IMG/VR virus record: IMGVR_UViG_3300031718_000016
Location: 1-48,515 of that record
From: a virus
DNA length: 48,515 nucleotides
Strand: one strand, 5' to 3'
How positions within the stretch are numbered: the first letter of the stretch is position 1; the number at the start of each line of letters is the position of its first letter. Made by a program: the position numbers and the translations under genes. This document shows, piece by piece, positions 1 to 8,054 of the stretch. Below the pieces are notes generated by a model, which was not told the DNA's origin, ran no database searches, and saw only the letters and a list, made by a program, of their open reading frames with translations.

Positions 1-41
1 GGTTTCCACCTTGGTTATCTAGTCGCACGCAGGAGAGAAAA

Positions 42-722
42 ATGGCAGAGCAAGACAACAACACTAGCTTAGTTCGCAGCGACCACGGCTTATCGCTTAA
101 TCTTAGCGACTTCAACGCGGCGGGTAAAAAAGATGAATACATCGTTCACGTTCCCGACACGCCTCAGTGGCAAGATATAATGATTCGTGCTGCCTTCCTT
201 AAGAAAGGCCCAATGGCGGATCAGACTTTCGCTACTTGTGTTTGCATCGTTCGCTACGCCGATGCCATGGGCCTCAATGAAGTATTGGGCGATCTCTACA
301 TTGTTAGTGGGCGCATCTCCACCACCGCCGACGCGAAGATTCGACATGCTCTGGGGAGTGGCCTAATCGCTGGCTACAACGTCGAGATAATCAAGGGCAA
401 GCCAATTAACATTGTCTACCAACTCAAAGGGGCCGATAAGACGTGGACCGGTGAAGATATGCACGTCAAAGTTACGGTTAATGTGAAGGGCTGGGAGCAC
501 CCAGTTATCTATGAGTGTGATCTTAGGGATTGGATGAATCCTCAAAACGCGGCTTGGCGTGACCATACGGCTTACATGCTGAGGAAAAATGCTTTGTCAA
601 AGGCCTTAAGCGAGGTCGCTCCTATAGGAGTAGACGCGGAGGAAATACCAAGTCCTGTTCATGCTGATATTCCTGATGTTATAAAAGCGTTAATGGCTAA
701 AACTCCTGATGTGGAGAAGTAA
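42..722 (+). CDS. recT: RecT-family single-strand annealing protein
   Basis: A 226-residue protein with the RecT/Bet-type core: a helical N-terminal half, then a stretch around residues 75-105 (MGLNEVLGDLYIVSGRISTT) matching the RecT pattern 'gL.p..gd.Yii.g....tadA'. Proteins of this family anneal complementary single strands and act with a 5'-3' exonuclease in phage recombination. Here the candidate partner is the PD-(D/E)XK protein at 47600-48448, which would lie just upstream if the genome is circular. The start has a good ribosome site (AGGAGAG). It is followed by a putative ssDNA-binding gene, a common order. Family assignment is from pattern recognition, not a search. Confidence 0.8.
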   Translation: MAEQDNNTSLVRSDHGLSLNLSDFNAAGKKDEYIVHVPDTPQWQDIMIRAAFLKKGPMADQTFATCVCIVRYADAMGLNEVLGDLYIVSGRISTTADAKIRHALGSGLIAGYNVEIIKGKPINIVYQLKGADKTWTGEDMHVKVTVNVKGWEHPVIYECDLRDWMNPQNAAWRDHTAYMLRKNALSKALSEVAPIGVDAEEIPSPVHADIPDVIKALMAKTPDVEK

Positions 723-809
723 TGGCCTTTGCTACCAGAGAACGTTATAGGGAATATCATCGTGAACCATTCTGATTTCAGCAGCAAACTACTTAAAGGA
801 GAATAAGTA

Positions 810-1403
810 ATGTTTGATCCAAACTCAACCACCAACGTAGGTCTAGTCAGTGAGGGAGTTATTCCCGATGATTTGCTCGATGAGTTAGCTAAAGAGCCAG
901 CGGCGGGAGTATGGCCCGTTGGCTGGTATAAAGCTACTATCGTCGAGGGCTATGCCTCACGCAAGGGCAATCAATTCACTACTTCCAACTTTCTATCCAA
1001 AGCCGGGACTAGCTGGAATTTTAGGCTATGTTTGGCTGTAACTGACGCTAAGGGAGAGCTGCGTAACATCCAAGGCTCCTTCAACTATCGCACCGAAGAT
1101 TTCACCCCCGAGCGTATGGCAGCAATCAAAGACGCAAGGGAGGAATTTAAGGGCGTGAAAGAGTGGCCAGGAACGGCTAAAGATTTGCAGCGCTCTAGCC
1201 TCGCCATTGCCTCCATTGGGCAGTTGAAGAAGGCCGTTGGATTCAGCATTCGAACGCTGGACAATGGCACTATCAACCCAACGCCTTTCTTCAACCAAGC
1301 GGTAGACGTTCGCCTCGGTCATCGCACCCAGGAGAACGGTCAGGTGTTCAACGAGCCAACAGACTTCGCCCCCGCCGGCACCAAGGTGGGGAAATCGAAG
1401 TAG
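810..1403 (+). CDS. Putative phage ssDNA-binding protein
   Basis: A 197-residue acidic, mostly beta protein placed between recT and the DNA polymerase. The order of pattern elements (WPVGWYKATI near residue 35, a central FRLCLAVTDAKG strand, a polar C-tail ending in GKSK) resembles phage single-strand-binding proteins of the DUF669 kind, which have an OB-like core. The start follows AAAGGAGAATAAGTA, a strong ribosome site. If right, it protects single strands for RecT and the polymerase. Function is inferred mainly from position and fold-like pattern; another DNA-metabolism role is possible. Confidence 0.55.
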   Translation: MFDPNSTTNVGLVSEGVIPDDLLDELAKEPAAGVWPVGWYKATIVEGYASRKGNQFTTSNFLSKAGTSWNFRLCLAVTDAKGELRNIQGSFNYRTEDFTPERMAAIKDAREEFKGVKEWPGTAKDLQRSSLAIASIGQLKKAVGFSIRTLDNGTINPTPFFNQAVDVRLGHRTQENGQVFNEPTDFAPAGTKVGKSK

Positions 1404-1404
1404 G

Positions 1405-1581
1405 TTGAAGCCTAGAGATCGCGGTTGCTTGTGCAAGCGCCGCTTCGACACCCAAGCTGAGTGCGAGGCGGCGATAGCACAAAATAAGGCAGTGGTTCCC
1501 CTCCGCGCCTGTAAGTGTGTGTATGGCAACCACTGGCATATGACTAAGGCACCACTAAAGTTAAAACGCTATGCTTCCTAG
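1405..1581 (+). CDS. Small Cys-rich zinc-type protein (TTG start)
   Basis: A 58-residue frame that fills the gap between the ssDNA-binding gene (stop one base before this start) and the polymerase, whose ATG lies inside its last codons. It begins at TTG and carries CLCKRRF near the start, a basic helix, then RACKCVYGNHWHMT. The second half matches the 'y.C..Cg.wHlT' pattern of small phage zinc-knuckle proteins, with the second cysteine pair changed to C-x-C. Tight coupling on both sides and the motif argue that it is real. No function is known. Confidence 0.6.
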   Translation: MKPRDRGCLCKRRFDTQAECEAAIAQNKAVVPLRACKCVYGNHWHMTKAPLKLKRYAS

Positions 1582-4057
1582 TTGCCCAATCCCCGGTGCG
1601 CGTGGCCTCTGCAACGTCGAAGGCACTAGCGTTAACGGCGTGCTCATATTGGGCGAAGCAATGGGAGAAGCTGAGTTGGCCGATAGGTGCCTCCCATTTA
1701 GACCCTACGCTCCCGCCGGCTCAGTTCTAGAGAGGGCGATTAGAAAGCTGGGCCTCTATCGGGAGGCATTTCTACTCTACAACGCCATCCCAACCCATCC
1801 CCCTGGCAATAACCTCGCTGGACCATGGCTAAGCGAGGCAATGGCGTGGGGCCGGTGGCACCTAGAACAAGTTGTTCGTAAGTATCAACCTAAGGTGATT
1901 CTAGCTTTGGGCAATGTAGCCTTCCAAGTCGCCTCAGGGCTGGCTGGTGAGGGCTACAACATCGGCTTGGTCGAGGGTTATACCTTCCCTGCGCGGGATT
2001 TATCCGCAATGGTTGTTCCCTCGTTCCATCCCTCTTTCCTGCGTCGAGGGGCGATGAGCCACTTTGGATGCCTTCTGAGGGACATTGGGCTTGCAGTGGA
2101 AGCGGCCAAGGGAAGCTGCGAGCCTACCATAGCGCCACCCGATCCACCACTCTACCAATCCCATCCAACTTGGCTGGATGCTGAGAACTTTCTAGCCAAC
2201 GCTGAGCGTAATCCCAACTTACCCATCGCCTATGACATCGAAACGCCCTACTCCAAGAAAGCTACAGAAGAAGAAGCCGAGGAAGAAACAGAAAGCGCCA
2301 TCCTCTCCATCCAATTTAGCCTCGCCCCTGGGAGCGGCATATTCTTCCCCTGGCGAGAGCCATTCATTGAAGTTGCGAAACGCCTACTTGCTCTGGGAAA
2401 CCCTAAGCTAGGCTGGAACACATGGAGGTTCGATGACCCCCGACTACGCGCAAACGGTGTTGACATCAATGGAACTAACCATGATCTTATGTGGGCTTGG
2501 CATCATCTACAACCTGACCTTCCTAGAGGACTACAATTCGCCGCTAAGTTCCTGGGTTGGCGCTATCCGTGGAAACATCTGGCTTCTGCTCGCCCTGAGT
2601 TTTATGGCATTACGGACGTTGATTGCCTACAAACCATAGTTGGACCGCTCTTTAAGGCGCTAAAAGATACTGGCGTATGGAGTGGCTACCAACGCCACAT
2701 CATCCAGCTTGAGCCTATCTTGGCTAAGATGAGCGCTCGCGGTATGCCGGTGGAGGCCAAGCGCTATGAGGAAGTTAGCTTCAACCTATCTTGTCGCGTG
2801 GATGGCGGGAATGAGGAGTTACAAGAGTTAATTCCCATTGAGTGTAAAACAATTAAGACTTACAAGAAAAAGCCGCCGAAGGTTATGCCTTGGAAAGTGA
2901 GCACTAAGTCACTTACTAAGTACGCTGAATTTAGGGGCCACGATTTACCACTCGACTTTACGACGAAGAAAATAACCTTTGATCAGATGCACCTAAAGAG
3001 GCTCTATGACAAGACGAAAGACCCTTTGTACAAGGCAATTCTAGATTACAAAGACGCTGCAACGATTCTCTCGAATCATATCGTTAACTGGAAACCTAGA
3101 AGTGACGGACGGGTGCATTCGACTTTCTATTACGATCCAGCAACAGGCCAGCTTAGTTCCCGTAGACCTAACATTCAAAATGCCCCGAAGTACAAAGAGG
3201 GCCAGGGCGACCTATTTCGATCCATTGTGCAAGCTGAAGAAGGGAGAACTTTAATTGAGTTCGACTACAAAAGTTTCCACGCACTCACGCTCGGCTTCGA
3301 GGCTAAAGATAACGATTACATGCGACTTGCCAAGCTCGACATCCACAGCTACGTTACAGCGCATCTCCTCCGCTTGCCGGGGCGCGAGAGATTACTTGCA
3401 ATGGTTGATGACGAGCTTTCCGAAAGACTATCACGCATTAAACGTGAAAATAAAGCCGTTCGAGACGTTAAAGCGAAAAGGGCAATCCTAGGCTATGGCT
3501 ATGGCCTTGGTTATCGCAAGCTATATGACATGAATCGAGAGAGCTTCGATAGTCAGAAAGAAGCGAAAGACCTCCTAGCGCTGCTTGATTCCCTGTTTCC
3601 CAGGGCGAAGAAATGGAGGGAGAATGTCAGAGTCCGCGCTCACGAACAAGGATACCTGCTTTCGCGTCACGGTTATATACGTAGGTTCTATGAAGTCCTC
3701 CGATGGTCGCCATCGGGGCTTAGGCCGGGTGGAGAGCAGGCAGAAGCTGCCATCGCGTTCCTTCCGGCAAATGATGCTTTCGGACGCATTAAGGAGGCCC
3801 TTCTGGAGCTGGATAGTGTATCTGGATTGCTTGAGCGGTTCGGATTTATTAACACAGTTCACGACTCGCTCCTCTTTGAGTGCCCCGATGCGTTGGTGGA
3901 GGAGTGCGTTGCGTCGGTACTCCCGGTTATGGAAGCGCCTTCGGAAGTGTTGGTTGATCCTGTCATCGCCCCAGAAGGATTGAAGTGTGAAGTGGGTGTA
4001 AGCATGGGCAAAAGCTGGGACAAAATGGAGGAGTGGCGTGCAGCAACTTTTGTGTAA
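1571..4057 (+). CDS. UDG-like domain fused to family A DNA polymerase
   Basis: An 828-residue fusion. Residues 1-180 look like a family 4/5 uracil-DNA glycosylase: G28-E-A-M-G-E, a PF-x-P-x-x-AGS-x-L segment, LALGNVA, and the H153-P-S-F-L-R motif. Residues 215-370 are a 3'-5' exonuclease (D222-I-E224; NTWRFDDPRL; YGITDVD). The rest is Pol I: motif A D565 in EFDYKS, motif B R631...K636 with Y644, motif C H764-D765-S. All catalytic acids are present, so it should be the replicative polymerase with proofreading. The position equivalent to E. coli F762 appears to be L640. The cysteines expected in the second half of the family 4 Fe-S ligand set are replaced (THPPGN where CRPPGN is usual). The start overlaps the preceding gene by 11 bases and has no clear ribosome site, suggesting coupled translation. 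Confidence 0.9.
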   Translation: MLPSCPIPGARGLCNVEGTSVNGVLILGEAMGEAELADRCLPFRPYAPAGSVLERAIRKLGLYREAFLLYNAIPTHPPGNNLAGPWLSEAMAWGRWHLEQVVRKYQPKVILALGNVAFQVASGLAGEGYNIGLVEGYTFPARDLSAMVVPSFHPSFLRRGAMSHFGCLLRDIGLAVEAAKGSCEPTIAPPDPPLYQSHPTWLDAENFLANAERNPNLPIAYDIETPYSKKATEEEAEEETESAILSIQFSLAPGSGIFFPWREPFIEVAKRLLALGNPKLGWNTWRFDDPRLRANGVDINGTNHDLMWAWHHLQPDLPRGLQFAAKFLGWRYPWKHLASARPEFYGITDVDCLQTIVGPLFKALKDTGVWSGYQRHIIQLEPILAKMSARGMPVEAKRYEEVSFNLSCRVDGGNEELQELIPIECKTIKTYKKKPPKVMPWKVSTKSLTKYAEFRGHDLPLDFTTKKITFDQMHLKRLYDKTKDPLYKAILDYKDAATILSNHIVNWKPRSDGRVHSTFYYDPATGQLSSRRPNIQNAPKYKEGQGDLFRSIVQAEEGRTLIEFDYKSFHALTLGFEAKDNDYMRLAKLDIHSYVTAHLLRLPGRERLLAMVDDELSERLSRIKRENKAVRDVKAKRAILGYGYGLGYRKLYDMNRESFDSQKEAKDLLALLDSLFPRAKKWRENVRVRAHEQGYLLSRHGYIRRFYEVLRWSPSGLRPGGEQAEAAIAFLPANDAFGRIKEALLELDSVSGLLERFGFINTVHDSLLFECPDALVEECVASVLPVMEAPSEVLVDPVIAPEGLKCEVGVSMGKSWDKMEEWRAATFV

Positions 4058-4388
4058 GAAGCATGGGTTACCATCGTTACCTAGTAGCGCACTTTTGGGC
4101 CGAACAACATGTAGCTTGTGTAAGCGCCAATATATGCTTACTTCTAGGATAAATCGCGGCAAGAGATGGGACTTAGGGGAGCGTCCACGCTGTAAGGCTC
4201 ATCCTGAAAGAATTGTTAATAGGAGCACATGGATTTATACAGGAGGACGAAAGTGTGGCACTTGCCACGTATTACTGGCTGATGGTCGAGAGTGCCCCAC
4301 AAGACGACGCTATTCTGTGTCGGAACAAAGACGATGGAGACAGCGTAGTTGGCGCTTACACCAAAAAATTCAGGAGAATAAAATCTGA
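4038..4388 (+). CDS. Zinc-finger-type basic protein (GTG start)
   Basis: A 116-residue frame starting at GTG inside the end of the polymerase and ending as TGATG with the next gene, so it is coupled on both sides. Metal-ligand pairs are spaced through it: CKKH near residue 6, CSLCKR near 25, RCKAH near 50 and CGTCHVL near 73, followed by an Arg-rich tail. This suggests one or two zinc ribbons and nucleic-acid binding. I do not recognise a named family. A second frame in the same stretch (4213-4422) lacks these features and is taken as a shadow. Confidence 0.6.
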   Translation: MQQLLCKKHGLPSLPSSALLGRTTCSLCKRQYMLTSRINRGKRWDLGERPRCKAHPERIVNRSTWIYTGGRKCGTCHVLLADGRECPTRRRYSVSEQRRWRQRSWRLHQKIQENKI

Positions 4389-5245
4389 TGTATACTCAAG
4401 CGTTGGTTCCAACCACCAGTGAATATCTGACTAGGTTGTATAAAGACGCTCCTGCTGACGTTATCAAATGGGAGGGGTCCATGCGTTACGGGGATGAGTG
4501 TAAGTATGTCACCGCCCACTTTGACCCTAAGGTTTATAATAACAACATTGAGATTTTAGCCCTCACTGATGTTCAGTACGGGCATCTCTCTTGTAATGTC
4601 CCACGCTTCATTGAGTTTAGAGATTGGGTGCTCTCAGCCCCGAATCGCTTCGTCTTTCTCTTGGGAGACTTGGTGGATGCGGCCACTAGTATCAGCATAG
4701 CTAGTCCTTATGAGAATACTGAGGAACCAATGGGGCAGGTGTTTCGTTTCATTGAGCTGATGATCCCCATGCGCCATCGCATCTTAGGCTACGTTGGGGG
4801 CAATCATGAACGCCGATCAGTTAAAACTTTTGGCGACTTGGGACATCTAATAGCTACGTTTCTAAAAGTTCCCTACAGCTCAGGCAAGCAGTTCGTTGAC
4901 ATCCACTATGGTGAACATAAGCCATTCAAAAATTCTCTGTGGCATGGGGGAACTGGCTCACGTACTAAGGGCGCTAAGGCTCAGATGTTGCATCGCTTCA
5001 TGTCGCAGGGAGAGGCGCAGTGCTATTGGGTGGGGCACCTGCATGATGTAGTAGTGCTCTATGACTGGCGCGAGCGTAGGAGAGAGGGAAGGATTCATTT
5101 GGAAAAATTCGCTGGTGTGATGTCCTCTAGCTTCCTTGAGCACTACGGCACCTACGCCGAAGTTAGTGGGATGGCCCCCAGCGACACGATGATGGGCCGA
5201 GTAATTTTAGAGAAAGATGGAAAGTGGGAGCTAACGTTAAGATGA
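4388..5245 (+). CDS. Calcineurin-like metallophosphoesterase
   Basis: A 285-residue protein with the metallophosphoesterase signature in order: LTDVQYG (first metal site, D-x-Q in place of D-x-H), LLGDLVDA (GDxxD), GGNHERR (GNHE), WHGG and VGHLHD. Members are di-metal phosphodiesterases or nucleases; phage versions next to polymerases are often compared with SbcD/Mre11-type DNA exonucleases, but there is no SbcC partner here. The start shares its A with the previous stop and follows AGGAGA. The enzyme class is clear; the substrate is not. Confidence 0.85.
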   Translation: MYTQALVPTTSEYLTRLYKDAPADVIKWEGSMRYGDECKYVTAHFDPKVYNNNIEILALTDVQYGHLSCNVPRFIEFRDWVLSAPNRFVFLLGDLVDAATSISIASPYENTEEPMGQVFRFIELMIPMRHRILGYVGGNHERRSVKTFGDLGHLIATFLKVPYSSGKQFVDIHYGEHKPFKNSLWHGGTGSRTKGAKAQMLHRFMSQGEAQCYWVGHLHDVVVLYDWRERRREGRIHLEKFAGVMSSSFLEHYGTYAEVSGMAPSDTMMGRVILEKDGKWELTLR

Positions 5246-5529
5246 TCGAAGCTAAATATTCTGTTGAAGAAGTAGGCAGCATTTGTGATGAATTTTTGGC
5301 CCTCGTCAAAGAGAGTGTTGACGCCAAGGCTAGAGAGAAAAACTACACTCAAACAGACGCCGATGGGAAGAATCAACTCATCGAAGTTGGCACGCTCTTG
5401 TCATTCGAGCCCCAGCATGGCATTGGGGAGATCGTCTACAAATGCGCCGAGTATTTGAAGAATCCCCGCGAAGTTTTACTCATCAAAATAGCAGGCTGGG
5501 CCTATATATTGTGGAGGCGAGGCCGGTAG
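5242..5529 (+). CDS. Hypothetical protein, 95 residues
   Basis: The start chosen is the ATG at 5242, which overlaps the phosphoesterase stop as ATGA; an upstream GTG in frame is less likely. The protein is helical, acidic at the N-terminus, and ends in a hydrophobic segment (LLIKIAGWAYILW) followed by RRGR, which may attach to the membrane. Its stop codon TAG lies inside a copy of the CCGGTAGCTTT junction motif. No family is recognised. Confidence 0.6.
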   Translation: MIEAKYSVEEVGSICDEFLALVKESVDAKAREKNYTQTDADGKNQLIEVGTLLSFEPQHGIGEIVYKCAEYLKNPREVLLIKIAGWAYILWRRGR

Positions 5530-5535
5530 CTTTAT
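5523..5535 (+). promoter_or_regulatory. Junction motif copy (plus strand)
   Basis: CCGGTAGCTTTAT just before the gene at 5542; its TAG is the stop of the preceding gene. Confidence 0.5.
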
Positions 5536-5541
5536 AACGAG

Positions 5542-5868
5542 ATGGACAAGGGAATGCCAGCTAAAACATCAAATCCCAGCACTGACTTCAACCCGCTGTC
5601 AACTGGGTGGGTAATGGTTGTGTGTTCCCTTCTCCTATTTGTTCTCTCCACCAGCGCCCAAACTACCGAGCAATACGCCGTGATGGTGTGGGACAATACT
5701 CAGCCTGAAGTTTGCCCCCTCACGGTTGAGGTCGGCCCCAAGACGCGCTTAGAGGTTCCCCTCGATGAGAATGGCGTGCCTGACAAGAGCCGCGCTACTA
5801 TCTATGGCGAGATCGCTCACTACAAATCAGACTGTGCTAGGATTGAGCTGAGGAGACGGTCGAAGTGA
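5542..5868 (+). CDS. Exported or membrane-anchored small protein
   Basis: 108 residues. A polar lead of about 20 residues is followed by a hydrophobic segment (VMVVCSLLLFVLS) and S-A-Q-T, which reads as a signal peptide cleaved after AQ or as a type II anchor. The remaining ~70 residues contain two cysteines that could form a disulfide outside the cytoplasm. A second start at 5554, after AAGGGA, would give a more ordinary signal peptide. It lies directly behind a junction motif. The role is unknown; as an exported phage protein away from the virion block it could act on the host envelope. Confidence 0.6.
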   Translation: MDKGMPAKTSNPSTDFNPLSTGWVMVVCSLLLFVLSTSAQTTEQYAVMVWDNTQPEVCPLTVEVGPKTRLEVPLDENGVPDKSRATIYGEIAHYKSDCARIELRRRSK

Positions 5869-6047
5869 CTCACCAACAGGCGCATCAACGCCTCTTAAAG
5901 ATGATAGATCGGCTAGTAGGAGAGAAGGTACATAGCATTAGAGAAGCTGTGGCTGTTGTTCCTCCAAAGCACCTTGATCTTCTATATGCGTTGGTTGAAA
6001 TGAATGACGCAGTTGTTACTGCCATGTACCACTTAAAAGTTGAGTAG
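5865..6047 (+). CDS. Small helical hypothetical protein
   Basis: 60 residues, GTG start overlapping the previous stop as GTGA, with GAGGAGAC upstream. It is all-helical and amphipathic with no cysteines. Its 3' end overlaps the end of the lysozyme gene on the other strand by 32 bases, so this is the convergent meeting point of the plus and minus transcription blocks. No terminator is visible between them. Confidence 0.5.
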   Translation: MTHQQAHQRLLKMIDRLVGEKVHSIREAVAVVPPKHLDLLYALVEMNDAVVTAMYHLKVE

Positions 6048-6426
6048 ACAATCGCTGAGCCCTCTCACCAACTTCCTTCGCCCACAAAGACCTCAGCATC
6101 TCCTGGCTCGCCAGCATCCAATTCCCCGCCTGAAGGTAGTTGAGCATCATCTTGAAGCCAACCAATCGCCCAGTGCCCATATTGAAGGCCATGTTAAGAA
6201 TCACTGAGCGCCTTACCTCATCTAGATTCTTCACCCATGGGAGGGCCGTGTAGAGGGCGTCTTGTGTACGTTGAAGATCGTCCAACAGTAGGTAAGAAGC
6301 CTCGGCCTCGGTGATGCCATCGTCATCCAAGTTTCTGCCAATGCCGATGGTCAACTTACCAACGCTATCACGATAAGGCTTGAGCCTAACGCCCTCGTCT
6401 CTTTTGAGTTGGTCTACGATGTTCAT
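6016..6426 (-). CDS. T4-type lysozyme (endolysin)
   Basis: 136 residues from the ATG at 6426. The catalytic triad falls at exactly the T4 lysozyme positions: E11 (RDEGVRLKPY), D20 (RDSVGK) and T26 (LTIGIG). The rest follows glycoside hydrolase family 24, including SVILNMAFNMG and a C-terminal W. It cleaves peptidoglycan to release progeny. It is the last gene of the long virion block and overlaps the small membrane protein at 6386-6520, a likely holin. A longer TTG start at 6489 would add a non-conserved lead and is rejected. No signal peptide is present, so release needs a holin. Confidence 0.93.
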   Translation of the reverse strand: MNIVDQLKRDEGVRLKPYRDSVGKLTIGIGRNLDDDGITEAEASYLLLDDLQRTQDALYTALPWVKNLDEVRRSVILNMAFNMGTGRLVGFKMMLNYLQAGNWMLASQEMLRSLWAKEVGERAQRLSTQLLSGTWQ

Positions 6427-6520
6427 AAGATTGAACGAACAAGTATTTAATGAGGGCCACGCTGGCGAGGACATAGAACGTGATCTCAAAGGTTAGATTC
6501 ACCAACATTAGAAGTTCCAT
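6386..6520 (-). CDS. Small single-TM protein, holin candidate
   Basis: A 44-residue frame found by reading the gap between the structural gene and lysozyme. It starts at the ATG overlapping the upstream stop as TAATG, with GGGAG upstream, and runs into the lysozyme gene in another frame. A hydrophobic segment covers residues 3-29 and the C-terminus is very basic (RRPTQKRRGR). Size, one membrane span, basic tail and position next to the lysozyme fit a minimal holin. Not proven; the 36910-37332 protein is a second candidate. Confidence 0.6.
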   Translation of the reverse strand: MELLMLVNLTFEITFYVLASVALIKYLFVQSYEHRRPTQKRRGR

Positions 6521-8052
6521 TAGCGTGGACTCCCTTTCTCCATCTCAGCCTTCTTAGCGCCCCGCGACTCAAACCGCTGAGCAAACTTCTCCTGCTCCTC
6601 TTTGCCAATCAAGCTAGAGGCTCGCTCGTTCTCGGGCACCATGTTGCTGATAGAACGCTTAGGGGCCTCTGATCCTCCCCGCCGCGCCATCTCAACGTCT
6701 GACTCCCCACCGGCCTCGTTCAACAGTTGCCCTCGCACAAACGTCGCATTGGGGTTGGACGATTTGCCGTGGGAGACGGTAGAGCGCCGGAAATCATCAG
6801 CCGTCCAGTCGCTCTTACCCTTCATTGATCGTTTGTTGGCCTCAGTCGCTAGCTGTTCATGCGTCATGTCTTTTATCTTGCGATGGACCAAGTTCTCAGG
6901 ATCATACTCACTAGCGTGCTCGCCAAACATATATCCTGAGCGCCTAGTAGCCGCGTCTGGGCCAGCCCCAACCGGCTTAACCTTGGGGGCCTCAACCTTC
7001 GCTATGGCGCTTCCCCCGGAAACCCGCTCTGTGGGTAATGCAGGCGCGCCCTCACTCGGCGTATAGGCATCTCCCAAACTCGGCGTTAGTGCGGGAGCTC
7101 CAACTGGCTTAACTCGCCCTAATGCACTAGGATTGCTGCTTATAAAATTTTTAAGGGCGTTGTGCTCACCTGCGTTAGCTACACTAGATAGCGCCTCACC
7201 GCTCGCACTAGCCGGCACAGCGGGGGGCGTATACGTATCGCCCAAGCTGCGGCTGATCGACGGGACGGCTGTTAGCTTGGACCTCAACATATCGGCGCTG
7301 GCGTAGGGGTCAGGCATCTTCGTCGCCAACGCCTCAGGGCTCGTCAGCTTGGCCCTCAGCGGGTCGATGTTGTACATCAACGAGTTGTCGGTCACCTGCC
7401 CAGGCAGCGCTAGGCCAGAGCGCGGGGGAATAGGAGCCGCCGCTTGGGGATAAGCTCTAGGCCGGGGCATCTCTGGAGCGATCTCTCCAGGCCCCTTGAC
7501 GTTGATGGGGGGCAAAGGCTCTCTACCAACGTAGGGAGTAGCACCTCTAACCAAACCTTCTGTAGCTGCGCCCATCAGCACTTGTCCTGCACCTTCGCCG
7601 GCGGCATTTTGCGTGGCTGTGGCGTAGTTGTAGAGCGGATCGGGCGAGGCGTTGATGTCTCTAATTGCGCCGGGGAGCTGGGTGGCTTGGCTCGCTGTGT
7701 CGCCAACGCCCTTCATCATTCGGTAGGCTGGTAGTCCAATGGGACCAAGCGCCGCTGCCGTGTTCTCAGCCGCGCCAGTTGGCTTGGCAAACAACTTAGC
7801 TGCGCCCTCCCCAGCCGAGCGCAAACCCCTGCCAACGCTCTGTAGGCCGCTCAGTGTAGCGTTGCCGTAGCTGGTGAGGGGAATATCACGATCCAAGAGG
7901 CCAGCGGACGACCCATTACCCGACAAAGCGGGTTTCCCATTGGAAGGCTGAGCCGTCGATTGGGCCTGCTCCCAGTTGGATTGGTCGCTAGGGTCGCCGC
8001 CCTTAAAGCGGTAGCCATCTTCTACTGCGCCGACTTGTGGACTCTGGGGCAT
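6520..8052 (-). CDS. Internal virion-type protein, low complexity
   Basis: 510 residues rich in Ala, Gly, Pro and Ser with short internal repeats of SLGDAYTP/SLGDTYTP type around residues 265-330 and a charged helical C-terminus. It is the last of three consecutive genes of this character after the tail proteins, as expected for podovirus ejection proteins. Two copies of the dispersed palindromic element lie inside the gene, at 7018-7042 (encoding LPTERVSG) and 7912-7938 (encoding GKPALSGN), so the protein tolerates insertions. No enzymatic motif is seen. Confidence 0.65.
   Translation of the reverse strand: MPQSPQVGAVEDGYRFKGGDPSDQSNWEQAQSTAQPSNGKPALSGNGSSAGLLDRDIPLTSYGNATLSGLQSVGRGLRSAGEGAAKLFAKPTGAAENTAAALGPIGLPAYRMMKGVGDTASQATQLPGAIRDINASPDPLYNYATATQNAAGEGAGQVLMGAATEGLVRGATPYVGREPLPPINVKGPGEIAPEMPRPRAYPQAAAPIPPRSGLALPGQVTDNSLMYNIDPLRAKLTSPEALATKMPDPYASADMLRSKLTAVPSISRSLGDTYTPPAVPASASGEALSSVANAGEHNALKNFISSNPSALGRVKPVGAPALTPSLGDAYTPSEGAPALPTERVSGGSAIAKVEAPKVKPVGAGPDAATRRSGYMFGEHASEYDPENLVHRKIKDMTHEQLATEANKRSMKGKSDWTADDFRRSTVSHGKSSNPNATFVRGQLLNEAGGESDVEMARRGGSEAPKRSISNMVPENERASSLIGKEEQEKFAQRFESRGAKKAEMEKGSPR
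7018..7042 (+). repeat. Dispersed palindromic element, copy 1
   Basis: Core AACCCGCTCTGTGGGTAATG, inside the virion gene 6520-8052, where it is read from the minus strand as LPTERVSG. Confidence 0.75.
7912..7938 (-). repeat. Dispersed palindromic element, copy 2
   Basis: Core (minus strand) AACCCGCTTTGTCGGGTAAT in the same gene as copy 1 but in another frame (GKPALSGN). Confidence 0.8.
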
Positions 8053-8054
8053 GG

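Noticed and set aside
722-806. Two tiny frames (722-775, 17 codons; 762-806, 14 codons) between recT and the next gene
   Set aside because: Starts overlap plausibly, but they are too short and without motif; more likely a leader with the AAAGGAG site.
3575-4162. 195-residue minus-strand frame over the polymerase
   Set aside because: Overlaps the conserved motif C region of the polymerase; no motif of its own.
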